Assembly (NCBI RefSeq): GCF_021730395.1
Contig: NC_069367.1
Location: 67,627,501-67,691,500, forward strand
DNA length: 64,000 bases
From: Mercenaria mercenaria
Taxonomy: Eukaryota > Mollusca > Bivalvia > Venerida > Veneridae
Reading direction: 5' to 3'
Positions 49,126 to 62,035 of the stretch are shown here, piece after piece. Below the pieces are notes generated by a model. That model had not been told where the DNA came from and did not search any database. It saw nothing but the letters and a program-made list of their open reading frames with translations. Position 1 is the first letter of the stretch, and every line of letters starts with the position of its first letter. The position numbers were made by a program, and so were the translations under genes.

Positions 49126-52026
49126 TTGTGATAATAAAAATACACAGTGTTCATTATGGTCTTATTCTTCAGATTTAAACTTATAATTGTGTTATCTGAA
49201 CGATCGTAAAATTGGTATTGCATTCCGAATTACTAGTGTCCGCAGATCGACTGACATTTACAGATAGAAATGAATAACAGCAATAGGGATTTGGGATACC
49301 CGGTAGCCTAGTGCACAGAGGTCGCAAAATCTAAATATTAGTTAAAGTAAGCGATATTTCCTAAATCAGATAATGTATTTTAAATGGCAACCTAATGTTC
49401 TATTCATGAATACATAAAAGCAAAATTGTACATGTTGAAGCATTAGTACCATGAACTGGTTCGTAAAACCCGGGCACACTGTGTTCATATGCAACATAAC
49501 AATCACATCCCTCAATATAGTTTTACACATTTTCAGATAAAATACATAACAATCCGGTGACATTAACAGGCATCTTAGCCTTATAACTTTCTTCCAGAGC
49601 ATCTCCTTAAATTATAATTTTGATGTAACTTCTTTCTAAAATCTTTGCTTTTAAATGTGCGTTCCCAATTTTATTAGGCATTCACCATATAAAACATCTT
49701 AAATATTAGCATTTCGGGCGGTCAAACACGTCTATTTATGTTTATGCGACACTCATAGATAAGAATGATTTTCTAAATTTAATAACAAGACCAATAAATA
49801 CCTTAAATGAATGTCAATATTGAACGAATGACTGCAGAAGACATTTTAAAACAACAAAATTTATTCAACGAAATTCACAGTATGTAATATTAATAACGAA
49901 TGAATACCTGAAAGAAAGTCCTAAAATATATATAACATCTGATTGAAATCTTCACTAATCCTGTTTTTGTAGTTTAATAAAAATCCTCAAAATTTAATCC
50001 ACACCAACCACTTTAAATTAGTACTAATAGTAATATCCAAGAACACTGTCGAAATAATTCCCACCTGTTCTTGTTATAAATGTTTTATTGAATACATTCT
50101 TATTGAATACAATATTCTAGTAATAATTCTTTTATAGGAAAAACTTATATTATATATTTTAGCTCTAAATATAACAAGATCATATATAAAATTAAAGATA
50201 TTTCTAGTATCAATTTTCTCCCAAAGTCTATACATAACTGGATCCAGATTTCTTTCATTTATAACATAATTATATAGATACACCTTACTAGAACAAAATG
50301 TAATTGCAAGTATTCATACGGTTCTATGTATGGAACAGACATCACTCTATTTTAAGAGAAATAAGTACTAAAAATAGAATGGAGAAAGTTCATAACTAAT
50401 TAAAGCAAGTACATCATCAAAAATAACATTCTGAAGAAAAAATTCATTTTTACAACTGAATTCTCATTCATATCAATATCAAATGTATACAGAAAACATA
50501 AAACCTAGTTTAGAATATATAAATTGTATACAGATAACTATGATATGAAATGCATTAATAATAGAAACAGTAATTAACGCCTTTACGCAAAGACTGAACA
50601 AGTATTAATGTTTCTTCACATATGTTTACAAAATCATCACAATGCCTAAATATTTGTAAACCTTAACTTTGTGTAAAGTCATACTTAAAATGCCGTTAAT
50701 ATAACAAAGCCGAAGTTCGGTCCATAATACTAAACAAAAACGTCTAGGGAACTCTGCTCAGTTTTGTAAACGTTTACATTATTCAACTTGGCATATCCTG
50801 TGAAAACACTTGATAAATACTGAATATCTTCAATACATAAATGTTAAATATCAACTGAAAATTTAAACGCGTACAATTACCCCTTCTGATTACATGTTAA
50901 AAATAAGCAAATAATCATAGATAATATAGACATAGGAAATACTGTAACCGAAACTATAAAATACCCAGTATATTCAAAATGAAAACTGACACTTTGCAAA
51001 AAAGCGAAAAGGTCATTATTTCATTACAACAATTAAACAATCAGATATTATGAAACACCCTGCATATAAAGAATCTAACCATGAATTCACAATATCATAT
51101 TCATTTGAACAAGCAACGTATGTTAAAAAGACGGACATGGAGCGAGAAATGCATTGTACATTTAACCAGGGCAATTTAATATACGGTTTTGGATTATCAA
51201 CAGTGGCATTTCAGAATTTTGTATCTATCCAGGTGACTACAATTCTCAACTCAAATACAGTGTGATCTTTTGAATTATTTTTCTAAATATCTTCTCAACG
51301 TAAATATAAATAGTGACTGTGTTAGTACTCTGCAATCGCAAAAACAATATTACAAAACATAAGAAGGAACGAATGAAACCGACATATATCACTAATATGT
51401 TTACATACGTTTGCATCAATATTAAAGATTATATACTAATCTAACAAATTACTGATTTTAAAAGCAATGAAATATATGTGACCACTGTATTAGAACTGAA
51501 GTTAATGGCATATCAATGGCGTAAATAAGGATATAAGTAGGTCCATGCTGACATATCCTTGACAAAAAAGAATTGATAAAAGCTATGAATAAGCACAAGA
51601 ACAAATACATTGAAAATCGTGTTTTGAAGCACGTAAATGCTAGATCCGACAGCTCGTACTATTGTGAACGCAGCAATGTCAAAACCTCAAAAACATACAA
51701 CAATATCTGTAATTGAAGCTGATTTTTCATTATCATCATAATAATATTTTGAAGTAAACAGAAGTTCCGTCTATTTTTTATAAAATTTTAAAAGCAATAA
51801 CTAACCCAGTATCGACTTCTATATAAAAAGTACTTAACAAAGTACATGAAAGATTTTTGTAATTATAAATCACTGAATGGTTGCATTTTGTTAAAAGTTA
51901 GCAACAAAAGAAATCGTTTCCTAAGTTTCGAAAACTTCAAAAGATTCTGGACACGAGCCTCATTATGTGTAGGATCTTATCAATATCCACGCAAACATAC
52001 CCATTCAGATTTGTATTTGACTTCTC
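49126..52026. other. AT-rich intergenic sequence 3' of ZNFX1 copy 3
   Basis: A long, very AT-rich stretch with no supported gene. Short open frames (49366-49602, 50074-50283, 51050-51265) have no domain or context. The 3' UTR of copy 3 presumably occupies its right end. Confidence 0.45.
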
Positions 52027-52226
52027 TCAGTGAAAATTATGCAAATCAAAATTTCCCATATTGTTCGCTTCTTCAGAATAGGCAGCGAAAGATGCTCCGT
52101 CCATTTCCGGTGCGAGCTTATTTCCGTCCGCAAGTCGATGCTGTACTCCACCAATATCAGACTTGCATTCCGGGCACATGCCCTTCTGATTGGCTCCGCC
52201 ACATTCGCCAATAGCGTAAATATGAT
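52027..52226 (-). other. ZNFX1: Last exon of ZNFX1 copy 3: RZ-type zinc finger
   Basis: A 200-bp exon, the same length and phase as in copy 1, joined to the GTAAGT donor at 52540-52545. It reads GHWFKCAKNHIYAIGECGG across the junction, then CPECKSDIGG, and ends NNMGNFDLHNFH with TGA. Unlike copy 1 there is no tandem array beyond the stop. Confidence 0.9.
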
Positions 52227-55200
52227 CTGAAAAAGAATAATTTATGTATAGTTATACGTAATTTCTAATTTTTAAAAAGGTTACGTGCTAGCTATTCTTT
52301 ATTTTTCTCGTACATATCGTATTTAATTGTTTAAAGATATAGGCTACCAACTTGTTACATATACAGGAGACGCAATTTACAAGCGTGAGTGCTTAATTGT
52401 AGAAAAGGCAGAAGTTATGATGTTAAATGCTTCAACGTATTAATACACTTAAAACATATGATTTTATCATGTAGTTTAACAAGCGCATCAAGCCAACAAC
52501 TACGCGTACATACATGAAAGATTAATGCATTTACAGAGTACTTACTTTTCGCGCATTTGAACCAATGCCCCTTTGACAGCCCAACGGCCTTTACAATTTC
52601 CAGCCTCTCCTCTTCTGTTATTCCCAAACCTTCTATTTTCAAAAGATCTTTCAGGTGGTTGATGACAGAATCAATTTCTGTTTCCCTTTCTTCTGTAAAT
52701 CTTTGGACATCCAGTATCAAACTCTCAACTTTCTGAAAGTCATCTGTTGCTTCTTTGTCTTTTCCAGCAGATTTGATGGCTCTTTTCATCTTTAGAAATT
52801 GTACGTAAACGTTGCCTCTTTGGATTTCCCTTGTAAAGTCTTCGATTTCTTGTTCAGACAAAACACCCAAATTTTTTGTTAAACGTTCGACAAACTCGGA
52901 TGTTAGGATGACCATTTCTTTCTCACCATTGAACATTTTGCCATTAACTTTTGCGTAGTTTTCTTTAATGTTACATCTCAACTCTATAACTGCTTTTGCA
53001 ATTCTATGTCTATTTTCCAAAGACAACAGTTGTGTTTCCGTGAACAATCTGGCCTTTTTGAACGCAGTAAGACTACTTTCGAAATAATCTTGATACTCAC
53101 AAATGTTATACCGATCCAACGTAGAAATACGGGATCTGGCCATCCGCATTATCCGGATTCTGTTGGTGTAAAACGTTCCACTAAAAATAGGGTTTTCTTT
53201 GATACGTCGGGACACTCTGTCTATTATTCCGTTATTCCCGATCATTTGCTGTTTTACTCGTTCAACATCTTCCAGAGCCTGATTAACTATTTTCCCATAC
53301 CTTAGGCATTTGCGAATTGTAGTCTTGCAGAGTGGGCAACCTTTAAGCTGAATGGAGTTCGATTCGTCTTTCATTTGCATGTACTTGTCCAACGCCCTTG
53401 ATTCAATTACATGCATACAATCCTCAAGTAAAACAAATCTCGCGTTTGAGTTATCTTCGTAGCCAAAGACAATTTCAGTAACTTTTTCCTTATTGCAAAT
53501 TCTACAAAGGTTTGGACATGGTTCTCCGCAAAATCCAATGCACGAATGTTTGCATTTCAAACGCTTTTTACAAGCTTTGTTGCATCGTGGTCTGTCACAT
53601 GGCTGACTGCAAAGCCTGTTACATTTGTAATGCCAACATTTCCATGAACATTGTTCTTGGCATGGTACACATGGTTCTCCACAGGATTTGTTACATTTGC
53701 TATGGACACATCTGTTTTCACAGTATTCTGTACACGGTGGACAACTATTACAATAGTCATTGCATGCATGACCGCAGACAAGAATTCGCTTACATTCATG
53801 GCGACAAGGTAGGTGGACTTTTCCGCTAAAGCATGTACTACAAGTTCCACTGCAGATGTGTTCACATTTAAGAATTGCCTCACATGGGTGTTGACATTTT
53901 GCGACTTCTGTGTCCCCACACAGTATGACAGAGTTGTGTCCACAGGGAAAAGTAAAATCTATTGTAGCTTTACAGTGACTCGTATGTGCATCCCCACATG
54001 CTTTGTCACACTGGTGACCACAGTCTAATATATGTTCGCATGGAGCTCGGCATGAAAATTTCAGAGGATTGACCGAACAAGGAACAATTTGCTGATGCTC
54101 ACAAATTGGTATCGTTTTGTCCATAGGTACTTGGCACGGTCCACATTTAACAAAACATCTGTGAGGACATTTGTGCCCATTGTCACATAATATTTTTGTG
54201 CATGGTTCGACACACGTATTTGTTTCATGTGCTCTGTCGAGAACATGACAGTACCTTTTACACACATGACCGCATTTTAGACGGATATCGCAATACTTCT
54301 GGCACCCTCCTTCTGGGGCTTTCTTGAAATCGCCGGGTTCGACTGCAACGATAGCATTATCTTGTGGATGGTTCTGGCAGCAAAGTTTCAGACCATTCCC
54401 AAAGCAACCATTTTCTTTCATTTCATCCGTTATTCGTTTCCAGAGTGTTGAATACGCAGCAAGTTGATTGAAGTTTCCCAGGACGTAAAACCCATATTTT
54501 GCGCGGGAAAGAGCAACACAGATGCGATTTTCTGTCTTTAAAAACCCAATCTTCTCAATTTTGTTGCTCCGCACGAGAGAGAGTATGATAATTTTGTTCT
54601 CTTCACCTTGAAAATTATCAACGACTGTGACTTTAACGCCCTCAAACTGTGCTTTAGGCATAAATTTTCGAATACACATCAGCTGGCCGGTGTATGTTGT
54701 CAGAATTGTAATTTCGTGTCTTTGGTAACCTTGTAGCAAGAGGTATTGGCAAAGCTGAGCAGCATACTGTGCTTCAAGTGGATTCGAGTAGCTTTTGATA
54801 TCTTCATCTATTTTTTCTTCACTTTCATGATTGACGAGAAAGATATTAGTTGAAACACCCTTTACATTTGGATACGACTTCACACTTCCGTCATCTAAAA
54901 GGTCTGGATAAATATGCTTTACCAAACAAGAAATTTCAGGTCTCATTCGGTGCTGTAATTTCAAGCAGTTAAATTCCATCTTATTTTTAATCATTCTTTC
55001 AAACAACGAAACGTCGAGCCTGTATTTGATAGCTAATCTGTAGACGGTTGGGTTTGGTCTAAGTTGTTTGTGGTCTCCAATCAGTATAAGATGTTCGCAT
55101 CCTTTACTCAGTGTGGTGACAATATGAGCCTCCAATACTTCAGCAGCTTCCTCAACAATTATGATGCGTGGACCAATATCACGGAGTACTGCCTGGTATC

Positions 55201-58200
55201 TGGCAGCACATGATGTTGTCATGCCAATGACAGAGGCCTGTTTCATAATTTCTTTGTCTTCTTGCATCATTGCCTCGCGGTATCGTTCAGATGCCAGTTC
55301 GAAGCGAGTCCGTCTCGCTTCAATTTTATTGTATTCTTTGATGCACAGGTTTTGAATCCACATACGGTACATTCTCCATTTCGTATTGTGATCAAGCCGC
55401 CAAACATCTTGGATATAGTCTGCTTCATCTTGACCCATTATGTCATTGTCTGAAATTTTGCGTTCCAACGTAGTTTTCAAAATTCTGTTAAATATCTGCT
55501 GAATCAAATTTTCTTTCTTTTTATTTTTATCCTTCTTACTCTGAATGCCATGTTCAACAGAGAATACAATTCCGGCTCTACGACGAATTTTTTGCAATAA
55601 CTCTTGCTCTTTTTCTGGTGCATTTGTGGCATCTTCTTCGTCGGTTTCAGTCACCATATGTCTCTGTCTTTGTTTTGTGTTATCTTCAACATTTACAAAT
55701 TCTTCTGTTTTTGTTTCATATGCCTGTTCTGCTTGTTGTCTTGAAATTTCTTCGATTCGTTTAATGCCTAACCATTTTATGATGTACGAATATCTCTTCC
55801 TTCTGTCTATATTACCTCTAAAATCTTGAACTAGGCTATTATATAGTCGAGGTCCCATCTCTTCTCTCAGAAATCTTTCTCCAACTATTTCGGTTTGGTA
55901 AATTTCTATGGTTTTCGCAAGTTCTCTAAGTTCGTCCGAGTGTTGGTCAAGTTCTTCACGTGCCTGTTTTCTTGACATCTGTAGCTTTCCAAGACATTTG
56001 CGATAATGTTTCAGGTTGCAATTTTTCAAAACCATGCTGTCACTCCTCCCACCTACTCGCAAAATATCGCCTTTAAAGTACTTTGCAATTCCTTCAAGGA
56101 ATTGATCGAGGGCATGGTTTGTATAACATACTACCAACATTGGTCGAATTCTATGGTCAGAACCTAGCCATACTGATTTATTGTGCAAAAGTGCTTTGAC
56201 AATTTGCAAGCCAATATACGTCTTTCCCGTTCCCGGTGGACCTTGAATGATGGAAAATTCACTCGTCAAAGCTGTTTGAACAGCGTCATACTGTGACTCA
56301 TCTAGATGGAGAAGCTCTTTTGAAGGCCAGCCTTTTTTATTAAGGATATTTACACATTTCGCTTCAGTGGACGTTGAAGAAAACCGATTATTTGCCACTG
56401 CTGGAATTCTCGTGCCTATTGTCTGAAGACGCCGTTCACTTTGTAGCTCTATATCTTGATCAACTAATGGCCTTAAGTCATAAGTACTGCCAGGTTTAAG
56501 GTAAGCTGGAGCCTCAACATTTCTATCACAATAAATAATATATTTTTCAAATGGAAGGTCACCTTGTCTGAAAGTTTGCATGCTTGACAGCACATGTCTG
56601 TATGATTCAAAGTAGGCAGAAGTTTCTGCCATTCGGAATATCTTATGAAGAACTTCGTACGTTTTCACATCCTCTTGTTCAAAATGAACAATGAAAAATC
56701 CATTCCTGATGTCCTCCTCATCCCGTCCAACAACTGTTGCCAGGTAAAACGAGTTAAAATCATTGTCTGTCAGGCATACTAAAGATCCGTACATTAACCG
56801 TTTACTAACCGACCAGTTGACCCGCTTGATAAAATTGCTCATTTCAAGTTTCATTTTGTAACATAAACCATGTTCTGTCACAACTGGTGTATGCACAGAT
56901 ACATTTTCATATATCTTTATGTTAAGCTTTCGGATTGATTTCTCGTCCTGGTTTGGCTTCTTTGAGGTTTTAATCTTGATATATTCCGTAATTCCCTCTC
57001 GCAAAGGTCCTACAAAATCTTCCCTCAGTAAGCGGAACTGCACATCTAAATAGTGATCTAAGTCGTCATATTCCCCTTCAACTTTGTTTCTTCTAAGAAA
57101 TGGTCTAGCTGTCCCTGTTATTTCGCTTGGACTAGGGCAAACGGAATATTGTCTAAAATCATCCGGAGGTTTTTGTCTTTCTTTCCTGCCAGAATATGTC
57201 TTTTGTTCCTTTTCTAGCTTGTTTTTGTGCTCTACCAAGTCTTGGTACATCGGCACTATTTCATCAACAACTCTATCTTCTTTCGACAAACCATCAATTA
57301 TTTGACCTAACAATGTACATGCTCTTGAAACCACAAACAATGAAGAAGGATTCCGTGTGATTTGTCCATTTATGATTACCAATATATTTTTCAGCATTTG
57401 TTTTACTGGGCTATCTATTTCTTTCCCGTTGCCCATTACATCAATAAGCAAAAATACTACACTGTCGAAGAAATTCCCTTCTTTCAAAGAATCGAAGAGT
57501 TCAATCATTAGCCCTGGGGTAGTTCTGGATAAATAAGCTTCTGATAAGGCCTGAAGGAACACTTCTAGAAACTCTTGATTTTCTGACGCTCGCTTCAAGC
57601 AATCCTTCAAAGCAGACTTGTTCTTTGTTAGTTCTAAGATAATGTATCCAGGATCCTTTCCAATCAAGTTCTTTAAGAATGGAAATCCTATCACCATTTG
57701 TCTACCTTTTTGAACTTCTTTCTCGTTGTTCCAACCACTGTATCTGTCTCTTGAATACTGCGATTGCATTCCTGTATTTGGCCTTACTTTAGGTCTACAT
57801 CCGTTGATTTCATCTGAAATTGGATTACCAAAGCTTAAATGTGTGTCTGAAACAGGACTCCTGTGACTTCGTCCAAAATTATCATCTGCGATGTTTTGAA
57901 AAGTATTTTGTCTTCTAGGAAATTTTCCATTCCTCCAGTTATTGCCTTGGTCTTCATTTCTTATATCACTATTTGTCTTAAAATTGTTTTCATTCGCCCC
58001 AAACGCTGTTCTCGGCCGCCGCCGAAAAATGTCATTCTTCTGGTTTTGTGAACTTATAGAGTTATCTGCAGGCCGATTCTGATAGGTCACTGACTTAGGT
58101 CTTGCACCATGACTTGACCTCTGTCCCTGCTTTCGAGCAAAACCGACAGGCTGAGTGGTTCTTTCGCTTTTGAAATGACGTGGTGTTTCCGTTGTGTCAG

Positions 58201-60131
58201 GTTTTCTTTCTTTTGAATCATTTCTGTCTCCTCTAGTTTGACTTCCTCTTTTTTTATCTTTAAACTTCTCTGGTGGTCTGGTGTTTGACCTGTTATACAA
58301 GATTTTCTGGATGTCAAACATAATTTTGCACAATTTAATTAAACTATCACACATTATTCCAGATGATTAGAAATCAATATTGTCGCTAAAAATATTACCG
58401 TAACCAAAGCCCAAACCCCCATGTTAAGGTCGTTCATTAAAAGTAAATTGTTTGCTTATAAATTAACATCTTACTTGAGAAGGTTTTTGAATTACTGTTG
58501 AATTATCGTTGAAAACGCTATGCCTGTGAGTTGTCTTGTCTGAAAGTATCATTATATATTTGACCGTTTCCTGTACACGTTTGTCGCCCAGTGCTGCTAT
58601 GTTTATTTATGTATTTCAGGACTGAGAAATAAAGAAGAGTACTCATATTGAAAGACATTAGTTTAATGGTAATGATGTGATTTGGATTTTGTTAAGGGTC
58701 ATTGTGTAGAAAGAAAACGGTAACACCGCTTTTCATCAGTATTATAATTTTGCATGGCGACCAGTCAACAAAACTGGTGTTCCTGAAATCGTTACCAGTA
58801 CTAAGTCCCCACCCCCCCCCCGCAAATAAGTGCCAACTTCCCCACAGAGGTTGCAAACGAATGGCGTGAAACGTGTGGACTTTATTTAGTCACCAATGAG
58901 AAAATTCAATTCGCCTGGGAGTCGAACTTTCATATTGATTGCAAGTATTTCCATCGACGGACAGTGCATGCTTATAAAAAGATCAAAGTAGCTAACACAT
59001 TCATTGTCAGAAAATCATTTCTTTCATCAAATTCATACAATTATGCATAATGGACGTTATTCTGATATTCATAACCTGGGGTTGTCATTCTAAAGTCAAA
59101 TGATTTCAAGAAGTTTTGAAAACATCTTATCAGTAAAGTTGATGTCCTTACAGACATCTATTTATCGCAGTTCAATAATTCTGTTTTGTCACTGAAAAGT
59201 CATAGTTCGTGGGTGGTAAAAGCTTTAACGTTATTTAAAGCAAGTCCGCTTCCTGAAAAAAATCCAGTGCTGGTGTCATATGAGAAGTGGTGGACGTGAC
59301 CTAAGTGGACTACCTAACTCCACTACCGTCCATGAACAGGCTCAATCAAACCGAGCCTGCAACATTTTCGTTTCTGTCGTGTTGAGCGACCTGTGAAGTT
59401 TCAACTTTTCTCTATTTTTGAAAGTCTTACATTGCACTGTAAGTCAATGGTCTCTAACAAGGCCTAAAATACTGATACGTACTTTCCTTGTACATGAAAA
59501 ATTAAATGAGGTAGTTTCCACTTTAAGAGTCATTACTCTTATAATTAAAAGTACATGTTACTTCTAGTTAGAAATTACAGGAAAAAAATGTTTTTAAATG
59601 AAAACTGCCGTGAAGGGCCTCAACATTGTGCACTGCATTTACCCTCAAGTGAATCAGCAAATCTGCTAGAATCACGAGAAAATCGCTTGTATTGCTTATG
59701 ATAAGATATAAAAATGCAGTTCATGCATGTTACAATTGAATGTGCATGTGTATGTGATAACCTGAATCGAATCGGACATTTTCATGTTTATACCATTTAT
59801 ATTATATATCTGAATTTTACGTATGAAAACATAAAAAGAAATTACAAATTCTTATATCGAACAGATTTGTAAATGCAGATCCTCTATTCTTTTAAACTCG
59901 TTGATTATAGATCAATTATAGATTGCAGTTGGTTGGTTTAAAGTTTAGTCTAATCGGTAGAACACCTGTTACAATAACATACAAAACTGAAACGTACTAA
60001 ACATAACTATATTATCTCAGCATGCGACTAATATAAAGTATTATATAACTGGTCTCCCTTAAAACCTTTATAAATTGCTTGACGAGGAAAATTTTGATAT
60101 AAACTTCTTACCTGTCTTTTTCGGATTCCAT
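52027..60131 (-). CDS. ZNFX1: ZNFX1 paralogue 3 (3 exons)
   Basis: Exons 60112-60131, 52546-58289 and 52027-52226 join in phase to predict about 1,987 residues. A very short first coding exon gives MESEKD plus part of Arg. The core exon starts after a TTGTATAACAG acceptor and carries a basic N-terminal segment, the helical region (GFPFLKNLIGKDPGYIILEL) and PFLRRN...YLDVQFRLLREDFVGPLR. The SF1 helicase has GPPGTGKT near residue 690, IVEEAAEVLEAH, GDHKQLRPNP, VDNFQGEENK and ENRICVALSRAK, and is followed by the NFX1-type zinc-finger array. The last exon supplies the RZ finger. The likely role is as for copy 1 (RNA helicase of antiviral or RNA-granule type), inferred from family. The tiny first exon is the least certain part; the rest is strongly supported. 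Confidence 0.92.
58290..60111 (-). other. First intron of ZNFX1 copy 3
   Basis: Bounded by a GTAAGA donor at 60111 and the acceptor at 58290. It holds a C-homopolymer near 58810 and a possible dispersed repeat around 59280-59410 (CCACTACCGTCCATGAACAG) that I recall from clams but cannot delimit. No UBAP2-like or repeat exon of the kinds found in copies 1 and 2 was seen. Confidence 0.5.
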
Positions 60132-60214
60132 TACACACAGATATGTGATACATTAGCTATGGGGTAATCAGCATTGGTCCGCCTAGCATTTGAATGTCTG
60201 AAAAATAGTTTTCA

Positions 60215-61720
60215 AAGTTTTTAGCTCACCTGCGCACGTAGTGCTCAAGGTGAACTTTTGTGATCGCCCTGTGTCCGTCGTCCGTCGTCAACAATTTGTC
60301 ACAATTTTGGTCCAATCTTAATGAAACTTGGTCAGAATGTTACCCTCAATAAAATCTTGGATAAGTTTAATATTAGGTCATCTTGGGTCAAAATCTAGGT
60401 CAATAGGTCAAATCAAAGGAAAAGCTTGTTAACACTCCAGAGGCCACACATATGACAATATCTCTATGAAACTTGGTCAGGATGTTAATCTTGATGACTT
60501 TTAGATCAAGTTTAAATCAGGGTCATGTTAGGTTAAAACTAGGTCACCAGGTCAAAAAAATCACAGGAAAATCTTGTTAATACTCTAGAGGCCATAGTTA
60601 TAAATGTATCTTCATGACACTTGGTCAGGATGTTAATCTTGATGATCTTTAGGTCGAGTTTGAATCTGGGTCATGTTGGGTGAAAACCTAGGTCAACAGG
60701 TCAAATCAAAGGAAAAGCTAGTTAACACTCTAGAGGCCACATTTATGACCATATCTTAATGAAACTTGGTCAAAATGTGATTCTTGGTGACCTTTAGATC
60801 AACTTTAAATATGGGTCAGGTGGGGTTAAAACAAGGTCACCAGGTCAAATCAAAGGAAAAGCTAGTTAACACTCTAGAAGCCACATCTATGACCATATTT
60901 ATATAAAACTTAATCAGAATGTTAATCTTGATGATTTTTAGATCAAGTTAAAATCTTGGTCAGGTGGGTTCAAAAACTAGGTCGCTAGGTCAAATCAAAT
61001 GAAAAGCTAGTTAACACACTATAGGCCATATTTGTGATTGTATCTTCGTGAAACGTATTCAGAATGTTAATCTTGATGATTTTTAGGTCAATGTCTAATC
61101 TTGATTATGTGGGGTTAAAAACTAGGTCACCAGTTCAAATCAAATGTAAAGCTTTTTAACACTCTAGAGACCTAAGTTTAAGTTTAAAACTCATGGGAAT
61201 TGATCATAATGTTTGTCTTGATGACTTCTAGGTTAAAATCGAATCTTGATTATTTGGGGTCAAAAACTAGGTCATCAGTTCAATATAAATGAAAAGCTTG
61301 TTAACACTCTAGAGGCCACATTTATGACCATATCTTCACGGAACTTGGTCAGAATATTATTCCTGATGATATTTAGGTCAAGTTTGAATCTAGATCATTA
61401 TGGGTCAAGAACTAGGTCACCAGGTCAAATCAAACGAAAAGCTTGTTAGCACACTGGAGACCACATTTATGACCATATCTTCATGAAACTTGGTTAGAAT
61501 GTCATTCTTGATGATCTTTAGGTCAAGTCTGGGTCATGTGGGGTCAAAAACTAGGTCTCCAGGTCAAATCAAAGGAAAAGCTTGTTAACAGTCTAGAGGC
61601 CACAATTATGATCCTATTTTCATGAAACTTGGTCAGAATGTTTATCTTGATGATCTCTGCGCCCAGTTTGAATCTGGGTCATATATAGTCAAAAACTAGG
61701 CCAACCGGCTTGAAATTTTG
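60215..61720 (+). repeat. Tandem array of about 145-bp units with a conserved head
   Basis: The head AGCTCACCTGCGCACGTAGT continues with GCTCAAGGTGAAC, a small inverted repeat, then GTCCGTCGTCCGTCGTC. About nine to ten units follow, each with CATGAAACTTGGTCAGAATG, GATGATCTTTAGGTCAAGTT, TGGGTCATGTGGGGTCAAAA and AGCTTGTTAACACTCTAGAG. It begins just upstream of copy 3 and is probably a non-autonomous element expanded by unit duplication. Relatives are at 4285-5200 and 48690-49125. Confidence 0.8.
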
Positions 61721-61924
61721 ATGACGTGTACAGTTTTGCATACCAATCTTATAACTGCCTTTCAGTGACCATGAATGTGACCTACTGACCTACTTTCTTG
61801 TTTTTTTAAGATACAGCCCTAAATTTGGTCAGGTTAGCAATACAGGGCCTCTTTGATATAGCTGTAATTCAAATTCTTATTTGAATTTATAAAAAATACC
61901 CCAAGAAATATAAAAATGAAAATG

Positions 61925-62035
61925 GTCCAAGCGATAACCACTCCGTTTGGGAGTGTGGTCTTGCCGAGATTCGAACCAGAGTCTTACGATTTAGTAGTCA
62001 GCACCACTTCTGTACTCAGCTGTCTGCACACAAAC
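61925..62035 (-). repeat. tRNA-like sequence, probably SINE-derived
   Basis: On the minus strand there is a GCTGAGTACAGAAGTGG A-box-like stretch and a B box GGTTCGAATC about 45 bases on. I could not fold a convincing acceptor stem, so this is not called as a tRNA gene. Confidence 0.35.

Noticed and set aside
61925-62035. Possible tRNA gene
   Set aside because: Only the B box is convincing. The A box is loose and no acceptor stem could be paired, so a SINE-type origin is likelier.
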